12,488 bases of DNA, taken from JALYUA01 sp038229875. Its GTDB lineage: Bacteria > Acidobacteriota > Thermoanaerobaculia > UBA5066 > Gp7-AA6. The stretch covers positions 1-12,488 of the forward strand of contig JBBROA010000118.1 of NCBI GenBank assembly GCA_038229875.1. The letters run 5' to 3'. The notes beneath the pieces were generated by a model. The model was given only the letters and a program-made list of their open reading frames with translations, made no database searches and was not told the origin of the DNA. The position numbers and the translations under genes were made by a program. Below, piece by piece: positions 5,960-12,488 of this stretch. Within the stretch, counting starts at the first letter, position 1; each line of letters opens with the position of its first letter.

Positions 5960-7915
5960 TTGATTCCGGCGTGCGCTCTGGCAGCTTGGGCTTCCCTTGC
6001 GCATTCGCCGATGGCCGAGCGGGTCGAGATCTCGGCAGGCCAGTCTCTAGTCGCCGAAGGTCACGAGATCCAGGTCTTGTCGCCTCGACGCGGTGAAGCG
6101 TTGCGGCTCACGCGGACTCATTCCCGGGGCAACGTCCCGCCGCCCGGTCCCTTCTTCGGACTTCGCCGGGATCGAGAGGGAACGTTGGCCGGGGTGCTGC
6201 TTCCGCAACGTTTTTCGTTCTCGAGCGTCGTCCTCAAAGAAGCGGACGAGCCCGCCGCCGGCCGTGTGCACCTGGTCGTCCGCGCGGAACTTACGACGAC
6301 GACTTCGGACAGCCGCGAGGCGGGAGATGTCCGATTCTCGATGAGCCGGTTTTCGGAGCGGATTCTCCCGACGGCGATCGGGCGGGACGAGCGCGGCCTG
6401 GTTGGCCTTTTTTCGAATCTCGCTAGCGGCAGCTACACGTTGCGGACCGAAGGAGATCGGTGGAGAAGCTCCGAAGGTCGAATCGAGCTCGCCAGCGAAT
6501 CGCGATTTCGGGAGATCGTCGTCCCATTGCGGAGCAAGCCCTCGATCCATGTGGAGCTCGAGATAGACCCATCGCTCTCGAAGAAGAGCCGCACCGTCAG
6601 CCTTCTCGAATGCGCGGGATGGGACGGAGAAGAAGAACACGCGCCGGACTCCGAGGACTGCCATGCGACCACTCGGAAGACAACCGGGAACGCAGCGGAG
6701 TTTCCGTGGCTCGAACCGCTGCCCTATCTGCTGGAAGTTGCGATCGACGACCATTTGAAGCGGGTCGCTATCGATGCGCGGGGTGACGACGACGTCACTC
6801 TGAAGGTCTCGATGAAACGGACGCGCATTCGCGGCCGGGTGCTCCAGAACGGGCTCGGGATGGCCTCGACTCTGGTGTTTCAGGGAAATCCTAAGATAAC
6901 TCCGGAGGGAGAATCTACTCCCGCGCCGCGCATTGTCGGCCGGTCCGCCGCGACCGGCGAGTTCGACGTTTCCCTCTGGCCCGATGTATACGCCGCGGCC
7001 GTGTCCGTGGACGGGGAGGAACGACCCGCCTCCGCTTTCCGCCTTTCGGTGGAGGAACAGGAGGATCAGGAAAAAGACTTCGTCATCAGCGCGAACACGG
7101 TCGTTGTGACTCTCATGGACGGGGCGACCTCACGGGGAGTGCCGGGACGGCTGCTCGTCACCGGTGTTCTGACGCTCGACGAGAACGGCCCCCCCATCTT
7201 GCCCACCGACCCTGATGGACGCGTCAGGCTCCCTTCCGTCCACTCCGGACGGCTTCACCTCATTGCCATGGCTCCAGGCTTCGTCAGGACGACCGCCGCT
7301 TTCAACGTGGTCGACACCGATCGAGAACAGGCTTTTGAAATCCAGATGGACCGCGAGCGAGGCGGATCAGACTTTCGGGTCGTCCTGCCCGACGGCACTC
7401 CCGCCGCCGGTGTCGAGGGTTTTTTTCGATACGACTCCGAATCGGGCATGCGTCTGCGCATCCCTTGCGACAATCAGGGGATCTGCCACCCTGAGGGCGC
7501 GCTCGCGGACTCGGAGCGCGTCGGCCTCTTTCATCCCGCCGCGGCGCTGACGATGTTCACGGGCCGTCAGATCCGGGAAGACGGAGTTGCGGTGCTGCGC
7601 CCGAGCGGTGGGCGTCTGGAGATTCGCGTCGAGGCGGCATCCCTTCACCCGGCAGAGAGCGGGCTGCACGCCATCGTCCGATTCGATGGCATTGCGCTCG
7701 GAACGTACCTTCCGGGAATCTTCATCGCGGGTGAGCCCCGGGCGTTTGGCGCGCGCCCGAAGCCCATGTGGTTCGAGGGACTTCCTGCCGGCCCGATGAC
7801 GGTCGAGATCCGCGCAATCGAATTCGACGATCAGCGGCGGTCCGTCGGACGAATCGTCGCGGGTCCCTTCGTCGTCACCCTTCCGAGTGAACCGGTGACG
7901 GTCCGCTTACAGTGA
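5960..7915 (+). CDS. Large secreted protein with carboxypeptidase-regulatory-like beta domains
   Basis: A 651-residue protein, probably extracytoplasmic. The first 19 residues are hydrophobic and Ala-rich (ACALAAWASLAHS) like a signal peptide, but without the usual N-terminal positive charges. The remainder is strand-rich and without membrane helices. Patterns typical of carboxypeptidase-regulatory-like/transthyretin-type folds recur: LASGSYTLRTEGDRW (about 154-168), IRGRVLQNGLGMASTLVF with ATGEFDVSLWPDVY (290-344), and DPDGRVRLPSVHSGRLHLIAMAPGFV (417-442). Two Cys in the 215-235 region and two near 505-512 could form disulfides. No catalytic motif is seen. The TTG start at 5960 follows an in-frame stop at 5936-5938, and no better start exists, so the true N-terminus is unsure. 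The gene begins 30 bp after tatC and overlaps the end of kdsC tail-to-tail. Function unknown. Confidence 0.75.
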   Translation: MIPACALAAWASLAHSPMAERVEISAGQSLVAEGHEIQVLSPRRGEALRLTRTHSRGNVPPPGPFFGLRRDREGTLAGVLLPQRFSFSSVVLKEADEPAAGRVHLVVRAELTTTTSDSREAGDVRFSMSRFSERILPTAIGRDERGLVGLFSNLASGSYTLRTEGDRWRSSEGRIELASESRFREIVVPLRSKPSIHVELEIDPSLSKKSRTVSLLECAGWDGEEEHAPDSEDCHATTRKTTGNAAEFPWLEPLPYLLEVAIDDHLKRVAIDARGDDDVTLKVSMKRTRIRGRVLQNGLGMASTLVFQGNPKITPEGESTPAPRIVGRSAATGEFDVSLWPDVYAAAVSVDGEERPASAFRLSVEEQEDQEKDFVISANTVVVTLMDGATSRGVPGRLLVTGVLTLDENGPPILPTDPDGRVRLPSVHSGRLHLIAMAPGFVRTTAAFNVVDTDREQAFEIQMDRERGGSDFRVVLPDGTPAAGVEGFFRYDSESGMRLRIPCDNQGICHPEGALADSERVGLFHPAAALTMFTGRQIREDGVAVLRPSGGRLEIRVEAASLHPAESGLHAIVRFDGIALGTYLPGIFIAGEPRAFGARPKPMWFEGLPAGPMTVEIRAIEFDDQRRSVGRIVAGPFVVTLPSEPVTVRLQ

Positions 7916-8440
7916 GCGGCGGCGGAGCCTCTCGTTCCGCGCCAGTACCAGGTCGATGAACTCCCGGACCGCGCCGCAGCCGCCTCGGTTTTTGAGGATC
8001 ACGCCGGCAGCTTTCCGCGCGGCGGGAACCGCGTCGGCGGGGCAGGCGGAGAACGCCGCGGCTTCCATCAGTGGAATGTCGGGCTCGTCGTCGCCCATCG
8101 CCGCCGTCTCCGCCGGCGTGACCCCGAACTTGCGGCAGAGCTCGCGGTAGACGGCGAGTTTTCCGTCGTGCGCGACGCCCTGGCGGCAGTCGCGGACGCC
8201 GAGCTCTCGCGCCCGGCGCGCGGTCGCCCGGGAGTTGCGGCCGGAGATCCAGGCGACGCGCATCCCCGCGCCGATGGCCAGTCTGATACCGTGCCCGTCC
8301 TTCGTGTCGAAGACTTTGAAGTCGTTTCCGTCGTCCGCGAGATAGATGCGCCCGTCCGTCAGCACGCCGTCCACGTCGAAGAAGAGCGCGCGGATCGGGA
8401 CTCCCGCGCCCACCCCCGCCCGGCGGGGCCGGGCGCTCAC
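7907..8440 (-). CDS. kdsC: 3-deoxy-D-manno-octulosonate-8-phosphate phosphatase
   Basis: A 177-residue cytoplasmic HAD-superfamily phosphatase that removes phosphate from Kdo-8-phosphate to give Kdo for the inner core of lipopolysaccharide. Motif I is FFDVDGVLTDG (nucleophile D22, acid D24). FDTKDGHG (44-51) is diagnostic for the KdsC tetramer family, motif II is ISGRNS (S66), the motif III Lys is K94 (HDGK), and motif IV is MGDDEPDIP (D117, D118). A C-terminal NRGGCGAVRE also fits KdsC. GTG at 8440 overlaps the kdsD stop as GTGA, suggesting translational coupling. The first 14 residues are an Arg/Gly-rich extension, so an inner start is possible. The final bases overlap the convergent secreted-protein gene by 9 bp. 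Confidence 0.95.
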   Translation of the reverse strand: MSARPRRAGVGAGVPIRALFFDVDGVLTDGRIYLADDGNDFKVFDTKDGHGIRLAIGAGMRVAWISGRNSRATARRARELGVRDCRQGVAHDGKLAVYRELCRKFGVTPAETAAMGDDEPDIPLMEAAAFSACPADAVPAARKAAGVILKNRGGCGAVREFIDLVLARNERLRRRSL

Positions 8441-9393
8441 GCGGTGATTCCCGCGGAGAGAAGGTCGTGCAGATGCACGGCCCCGGCAAGCCGCCCGTCC
8501 TCCACGACGAAGAGCGAGGTAATGCGGGAAACCTCCATGGTCGCGAGCGCCGTGGACGCGAATTCCTCGGCGCCCACCGTACGAGCGCCCGGATGAAGAC
8601 ATGCGCCAGCCGTGCGTGAGAGGAGGCTCGCGTCTCTTTCGAGGAGGCGGCGCAGGTCGCCGTCGGAGATCACTCCGAGGAGCCGATCCTCGGCGTCGAC
8701 AACCGCCGTGATGCCCATCATCTTCCGGGACATCTCGTGGATCGCCTCGGCCATCGGCGTCCCCGCCGTGACCCGGGGGACCCGCTCGCCCGTCCGCATC
8801 AGGTCCTTGATCTTCAGAAAGCGGCGCCCGAGATCGCCGCCGGGGTGGAGCGCGGCAAAATCCTCTTCGCGGAACCCTCGCATCTCGGAGAGCGCCATCG
8901 CGAGGGCGTCTCCGACGGCGAGCATGGCGGTCGTCGAGGCGGTCGGGGCGAGGTTCAACGGGCAGGCCTCGCGCGACACCGTGATCGCGAGCGCGATGTC
9001 CGCCGATCGAGCCACCGAAGACCCCTCCGTCCCCGTCATCGCGATCGTGGTCAGCTTCCGGGCGCGCGCGAACTCGAGGAGCCGCACCACCTCCGGAGTC
9101 TCGCCGGAGTACGAGAGCGCCAGCACGAGGTCGCCCGCGACCAGCATGCCGAGGTCGCCGTGGCTCGCCTCGGCCGCGTGCAGGAAATACGCGGGGGTCC
9201 CGGTCGAGGCGAGGGTGGCGGCGATCTTCTGTCCGACGAGGCCGGACTTGCCGAGCCCCGTGACGCAGAGGCGTCCGTTCGACCGCGCGATCGCTTCCGC
9301 CGCGCGCTCGAACGCCGGTCCCAGGTTGCCGATCTGTTCCCGGACGGTGTCCGCCTCGATCTGGAGGACCCGGCGCGCAGCTTCGAGGATCAC
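8437..9393 (-). CDS. kdsD: D-arabinose-5-phosphate isomerase (KdsD/KpsF family)
   Basis: A 318-residue cytoplasmic enzyme interconverting ribulose-5-phosphate and arabinose-5-phosphate, the first committed step toward Kdo. An SIS sugar-isomerase domain spans about 38-170 with VTGLGKSG (44-51), HAAEASHGDLGM (72-83), SYSGET (94-99) and PLNLAPTAST (145-154). The family linker AALHPGGDLGRR (180-191) leads into two CBS domains (about 197-250 and 260-318; GVISDGDLRR). Length matches the family. The start is GTG at 9393 in MILEAARRVL; no strong ribosome site is seen. The gene lies 71 nt after the HEAT-repeat gene and is coupled to kdsC. The sequence cannot tell the LPS (kdsD) paralogue from the capsule (kpsF) one; adjacency to kdsC favours kdsD. 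Confidence 0.93.
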   Translation of the reverse strand: MILEAARRVLQIEADTVREQIGNLGPAFERAAEAIARSNGRLCVTGLGKSGLVGQKIAATLASTGTPAYFLHAAEASHGDLGMLVAGDLVLALSYSGETPEVVRLLEFARARKLTTIAMTGTEGSSVARSADIALAITVSREACPLNLAPTASTTAMLAVGDALAMALSEMRGFREEDFAALHPGGDLGRRFLKIKDLMRTGERVPRVTAGTPMAEAIHEMSRKMMGITAVVDAEDRLLGVISDGDLRRLLERDASLLSRTAGACLHPGARTVGAEEFASTALATMEVSRITSLFVVEDGRLAGAVHLHDLLSAGITA

Positions 9394-9417
9394 TGGGGGT
9401 CATATTACCGGGAGCCG

Positions 9418-9453
9418 GGATTCGGGAATCGAATGGGGAATGGCGAATCGAAC
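9418..9453. repeat. Iterated GAATC/GAATGG intergenic words
   Basis: The gap between the HEAT gene and kdsD has GATTC-GG-GAATC (9419-9430, a small inverted repeat), followed by GAATGG, GGAATGG and CGAATCGAA. The composition differs from the neighbouring coding DNA. It may be a dispersed simple-sequence element; it is not an obvious terminator or promoter. Confidence 0.35.
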
Positions 9454-9464
9454 GACTCCCGCGC

Positions 9465-10556
9465 CTACTTCGTCAGCACCTCTTCGATATATCCGACCGC
9501 TCGAGGATCTCTCGATTGCCCCAGCCAGAACAGGGCCTGCTTTCGCACCACCGGGTTGCGGTTGGTCCGAGCGACGTGGATCAGCTGCGTGGTCGATTCT
9601 TCGGATGGGAGCTGGGTGAGCGCGAAAACCGCTTTCTTCTTGACCTCTGTTTCGGGGTCGTCGCGGATCGCGTCGTTGATCGCCTCCGCCGCGCGGTGGC
9701 CCGCCTTCTGCGCGAGCCAGAAGAGCGCCTGTCCCCGGACGGCGGGGCTCGCGTCGCGCTTCGCCATCTGGATGAGAGTCCCGAGAGCTTCCGGCACCGG
9801 GCTCTGCGAGAGCGCAAACGTCAAGTGCTTCCGGACGTCGCCGCTCGACTCCTCGACGGCGAGCCTTCTCAGCACGTCGTATCCGCGGCGGCCCCGCGAA
9901 TTGCCGAGCCAGAAGATGGCCTTTTTGCGGATGGACTCCCCGGACGGAGGTAGCGAGAACCGCTCGAGAGCGGCATCGGCCGCCGGGTCGGCATGGAGGG
10001 CAATCGCCGTCAGGGCCTCGCGTCCGGGCCGCCGGGCTTCGCCGTCGTCCGAGGCCCGGCCGTCCGCCGGGGAACCCTCGGGGACCATGGCCGAGAGAAG
10101 CGCCACGCTTTCGGAAGGCTTGACCCCGGTCAGCCAGACGACGGGCATTCCGCCCCCGTCGATCGAGCAGGCGTCGGAAAAGAGGCGCACGCGGGTCGGG
10201 CGGCCTTTCTCGAGCCGATAAAAGACAAGAGTGCGGGAGCCGGACTCGAGCTCGCCCTTCGTCGATGTCTCAAACGTCCTGGAGCTCGAGTCCTCCTCGA
10301 GAGAACAGCGCCCGGAACACCCGCCGCCGTCCCACGATCCTCCGCAGCAGACCCGGTGACCCTCCGGGGAAGTCACGGCATATCCGATCCAGACCGGGGA
10401 AGCGGACGCGGCGGCCGCGCCAAACGCCCGGTCGAGACCGGCCGACGCCTCCCGCGATTCCGCGCGCGCGTGAATCAGGCCGGCGGGGGGCGTCTGCGCG
10501 GCGAGCGAGACGGCGGCGCCCGCGCACAGGATCGCCACCGCGAGTCGGCGGCGCAT
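9465..10556 (-). CDS. Exported HEAT-repeat protein with Cys-rich N-terminal region
   Basis: A 363-residue protein. MRRRLAVAILCAGAAVSLAA is a signal peptide, probably cleaved after AQ near 21. Residues about 50-150 form a strand-rich region with a Cys cluster (C70, C71, C80, C84, and C130 further on) in a Gly/Ser context, plausible for disulfides or metal binding. The C-terminal part (209-363) is five HEAT-like helical repeats of exactly 32 residues, starting at 209, 241, 273, 305 and 337, with consensus VRKKALFWLGQS. Such solenoids bind other proteins. The ATG overlaps the stop of the upstream NGP-repeat gene by one base (TGATG), so the two are translationally coupled. No enzymatic motif. Inferred role: a periplasmic protein-binding partner of its operon neighbours. 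Confidence 0.87.
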   Translation of the reverse strand: MRRRLAVAILCAGAAVSLAAQTPPAGLIHARAESREASAGLDRAFGAAAASASPVWIGYAVTSPEGHRVCCGGSWDGGGCSGRCSLEEDSSSRTFETSTKGELESGSRTLVFYRLEKGRPTRVRLFSDACSIDGGGMPVVWLTGVKPSESVALLSAMVPEGSPADGRASDDGEARRPGREALTAIALHADPAADAALERFSLPPSGESIRKKAIFWLGNSRGRRGYDVLRRLAVEESSGDVRKHLTFALSQSPVPEALGTLIQMAKRDASPAVRGQALFWLAQKAGHRAAEAINDAIRDDPETEVKKKAVFALTQLPSEESTTQLIHVARTNRNPVVRKQALFWLGQSRDPRAVGYIEEVLTK

Positions 10557-11518
10557 CAGTCGGCCCTCATCTGCGAGTCGATCGAAACGGGGCCGTTGAC
10601 GGTCGAGAGCGTGACGACGGGGGTGCCCGAGCCGAACTCGATCCGCCGGGAATCGTCGTCCCAGGATTTCCGCGCGGAGTCGCAGGCCACGGCGCGGCAG
10701 CGCAGGGGCGAATGTCCGCTGCTCTCGACGAGCGTCGCCGAGCGGTAGCCGTCCGGGATGTGCAGCGTCACAGGGCCGTTGACCGCGTGACCTTCCAGCT
10801 TGCCGTCTCTCCAGGAAGAGCCCGAAAGGCGAACGGAGATCGGTCCGTTCGAAGTCTTCAGGCGGAGATTGCCGGAGTCGCCGGACACGGAGATCGGACC
10901 GTTGTCGGCCCGCGCGTCCACGTCCCCGGTCGTACGGACCAGGGAGATCGGGCCGTTCTGCGCGCGCGCCTCGATCGAAGCGGAGCAGTCCCGGAAGGAG
11001 ACCGGTCCGTTCTCAACACTCGCGGTGATCTTTCCAGAGAATCCCTGGAAGTGAAGCGGCCCGTTCGCGGAGTCCGCCTTCAGACTGCCGGATGCGGGCC
11101 CCTCGACGACGAAGAACACGGTCCATTCGTCGCCGGCGGGCCCCTGCGCCTGGAGCTCCCCGCTCCGGCCGACGCTCGCCGAGATCTGAGGGAGAAGCTC
11201 CGGCGACTTTGCAGCCTTGCAGGCTAGAACGCTCCAGTCGCTCCGCTCCGCGCTTCGAAACCAGGCTCCGGCATTTCGCGGGAGCGAGGTCGTCAGGCCG
11301 TCGCGGCCGGCGGGCGCGGTGAACCGCTCCTCCGCGCGCGCCGCGTCGCGGTCGTTCCAGCGCACCGTGATGTCGCTGCACGAACGGACCTCGTCGTTCG
11401 CCGTCGAGACGCTCATGTTGTTCCCGTGCTGAGACCACTGCCCGGTGCCGGCGGCGGCCGTTGCGGCCGTTGCGGCGGCGGCGAGCGCGAGCAGCGCGAT
11501 GGCGGTTCCTCGGAGCAT
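10556..11518 (-). CDS. Exported NGP-repeat beta-solenoid-like protein (DUF4097-like)
   Basis: A 320-residue protein. MLRGTAIALLALAAAATAATAA is a signal peptide. After a 120-residue strand-rich region comes a repeat array in which Asn-Gly-Pro recurs at 152, 170, 188, 206 and 224, an exact 18-residue spacing, then at 247 and 308. The unit is of the form A.A.NGPIS(V/F)...G.(V/L). This matches the turn-and-strand rungs of a beta-solenoid, as in DUF4097-type putative adhesin proteins; that family assignment is from pattern only. Cys at 47, 100, 178, 274 and 279 could form disulfides. ATG at 11518 is supported by AGGAGG 5 nt upstream and the signal peptide; the open frame further upstream is antisense to nothing real and overlaps the next gene out of frame. 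It sits between two HEAT-repeat genes. Confidence 0.85.
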   Translation of the reverse strand: MLRGTAIALLALAAAATAATAAAGTGQWSQHGNNMSVSTANDEVRSCSDITVRWNDRDAARAEERFTAPAGRDGLTTSLPRNAGAWFRSAERSDWSVLACKAAKSPELLPQISASVGRSGELQAQGPAGDEWTVFFVVEGPASGSLKADSANGPLHFQGFSGKITASVENGPVSFRDCSASIEARAQNGPISLVRTTGDVDARADNGPISVSGDSGNLRLKTSNGPISVRLSGSSWRDGKLEGHAVNGPVTLHIPDGYRSATLVESSGHSPLRCRAVACDSARKSWDDDSRRIEFGSGTPVVTLSTVNGPVSIDSQMRAD

Positions 11519-11523
11519 CGTGT

Positions 11524-11529
11524 CCTCCT
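11524..11529 (-). promoter_or_regulatory. Ribosome-binding site of the NGP-repeat gene
   Basis: Minus-strand AGGAGG lies 5 nt before ATG at 11518, within the 20-nt gap after the upstream HEAT gene. It fixes the start against a much longer frame. Confidence 0.85.
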
Positions 11530-11538
11530 CTTTTTCGG

Positions 11539-12488
11539 TCAGCGGTTCAGGATTTCGAGCATGTAGTCGGTGGCTTCCTTGTTGCGCATGAGCGACAGCT
11601 TCGAGACGGCTTCGCCCTTCAGGCGCGGGTCCTTTTCCGTGCGCGCGATCTCGACGAGCGCGTGCGCGTCGTTCTGCAGGAAGAGCCCCTGGAGGACGGC
11701 CTTGCGGACGTCGGCGTCCCGGTCTCCGCGATAGATCGACAGCAGGGCGGGTCCGGCCTGCGCGTGGTCCATCAGCGCCAGGCGGTGGATCGCGGCGCGC
11801 CGGAGCGCGGGCGAGCTCTCCGTCCGGGCGAGCTCCAGCACGTGATCGACGTCCCCGGCGATGAACATCGCGTGCAGGATCGAGTCCTTGACGATTTCCG
11901 CCTGCTCGCTGCGGTACATCTGCCAGAGCTCCGAGCGCGCGCCCATCACACCGAGCTGGTGGACCGCCGCGGCCCGCAGGTCGGGGCTCTTCTCGTTGCG
12001 CGCCGCGGCGAGGACGCGCTCCTTGTTCCCCGAGACCATGAAGGCGTGCAGGACCCGCTCCTTGACCTCGTTCGAGGTGGCGGAGTCGTAGATTTCGGAC
12101 AGCAGCTGCGCGTTTCCCTTCCCTCCGAAGACTCCGAGGTAGTGGATCGCCTTTTCCTGCAGATCCGGCCCGGACTTCCCGCGCGCGGTCGCGGCCAGGA
12201 TCTCCCGCCCGCGGGCGGAGGAGCTCTGCGCGAGGACGAAGAGCGCCCGTTCCTTCAACTTCGCGGACGCGGGCCCGTTCAGCACTTTTTCGAGCAGCGG
12301 GAGCGCGCGCTGCGGATCCGTGTTCATGAGGCTGTTGATCGCCATCAGCTTCAGGTCTTCGTCGTTGCTGTCCTCGCGCAGGACGGCGCGGCCGGACCCG
12401 GGCTGGATCTCGAGCTCCAGGGCTCGCGCTTCCTTGCGCCACGAGCTCTTCGGGTATGCCGACGCAAAGCCGCGCAGGATCTCCAGCG
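11539..12488 (-). CDS. HEAT-repeat protein, C-terminal part (5' partial at right edge)
   Basis: The frame stays open to the right edge; the ATG at 12345 is internal, because the 47 codons before it are clearly coding (FASAYPKSSWRKEARALELE). That stretch resembles a TPR-type outer-membrane-lipoprotein helix pair. At least eight HEAT-like helical repeats follow. Counting from Met at 12345, two alternating types appear: type A (L..AAIH.LG.M) near 62, 123, 181 and 242, and type B (VK..ILHA.F..G) near 94, 152 and 213, giving a double repeat of 58-61 residues. LARTE.SP.LR links B to A. No catalytic motif is visible. The gene ends 20 nt before the NGP-repeat gene, in one operon with it and the downstream HEAT gene. 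The N-terminus, including any signal peptide, lies outside the window. Confidence 0.87.
   Translation of the reverse strand, partial: LEILRGFASAYPKSSWRKEARALELEIQPGSGRAVLREDSNDEDLKLMAINSLMNTDPQRALPLLEKVLNGPASAKLKERALFVLAQSSSARGREILAATARGKSGPDLQEKAIHYLGVFGGKGNAQLLSEIYDSATSNEVKERVLHAFMVSGNKERVLAAARNEKSPDLRAAAVHQLGVMGARSELWQMYRSEQAEIVKDSILHAMFIAGDVDHVLELARTESSPALRRAAIHRLALMDHAQAGPALLSIYRGDRDADVRKAVLQGLFLQNDAHALVEIARTEKDPRLKGEAVSKLSLMRNKEATDYMLEILNR

Noticed and set aside
7910..7935. Third copy of the outer repeat near the kdsC end
   Set aside because: Only GTGAGCGG plus loose similarity is shared, and the bases encode the kdsC C-terminus; chance resemblance is more likely.
8441..9403. In-frame N-terminal extension of kdsC through the kdsD region
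   Set aside because: The frame is open but overlaps kdsD on the same strand in another phase; the HAD domain begins only after the GTG at 8440.
8737..10221. Long plus-strand open frame across kdsD and the HEAT gene
   Set aside because: It runs antisense across two well-supported genes and the gap between them; composition is that of a GC-driven shadow.
10497..10556. Twin-arginine (Tat) signal on the exported HEAT protein
   Set aside because: MRRRLAVAIL has consecutive Arg but lacks the S/T-RR-x-F-L-K context; it looks like an ordinary Sec signal peptide.
11519..12442. In-frame N-terminal extension of the NGP-repeat gene
   Set aside because: It overlaps the HEAT gene out of phase and reads as Arg/Ala-rich filler; the signal peptide and AGGAGG site fix the start at 11518.

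Overview
The window is GC-rich, gene-dense DNA from a Gram-negative (diderm) bacterium. It carries Kdo (LPS core sugar) biosynthesis genes, Tat export genes and several exported repeat proteins. The mix of Ig-like 'G..RPDV' surface repeats, exported HEAT-repeat proteins beside an NGP-repeat protein, and carboxypeptidase-regulatory-like domains suggests Acidobacteriota, perhaps a Thermoanaerobaculia-like lineage. That placement is inferred from gene content only and is of moderate to low confidence.

Layout. (1) 2-1537 (+): the C-terminal part of a large secreted protein with Ig-like repeats, open at the left edge and closed by a clear intrinsic terminator at 1556-1585. (2) 1586-2984: a repeat-rich island holding one conserved orphan gene (1851-2486, -). 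It is bounded by two nested pairs of inverted repeats (1587-1614 with 2956-2983, and 1648-1674 with 2764-2790). (3) 2985-4619 (-): an exported S41/CtpA-family PDZ protease, divergent from (4) 4738-5079 (+) tatA and 5147-5929 (+) tatC, with a strong hairpin between the two tat genes. (5) 5960-7915 (+): a large secreted beta-rich protein of unknown role, 30 bp after tatC. (6) A minus-strand block from the right edge to 7907: a HEAT-repeat protein (partial), an NGP-repeat beta-solenoid-like protein, a second exported HEAT-repeat protein, then kdsD/kpsF and kdsC.

How the genes fit together. tatA and tatC together can make a minimal twin-arginine translocase. kdsD and kdsC provide arabinose-5-phosphate isomerase and Kdo-8-phosphate phosphatase, two steps of Kdo synthesis, and overlap by GTGA. 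The HEAT/NGP/HEAT trio is tightly packed (20-nt gap, then a 1-nt TGATG overlap). The last two proteins carry signal peptides, so this looks like an uncharacterised envelope module. Its repeats are strikingly regular: five 32-residue HEAT units, five 18-residue NGP units, and an alternating two-type HEAT array.

The most unusual features are the nested inverted repeats around the orphan gene and the regular solenoid trio. I see no tRNA, rRNA, CRISPR array, transposase or integrase.
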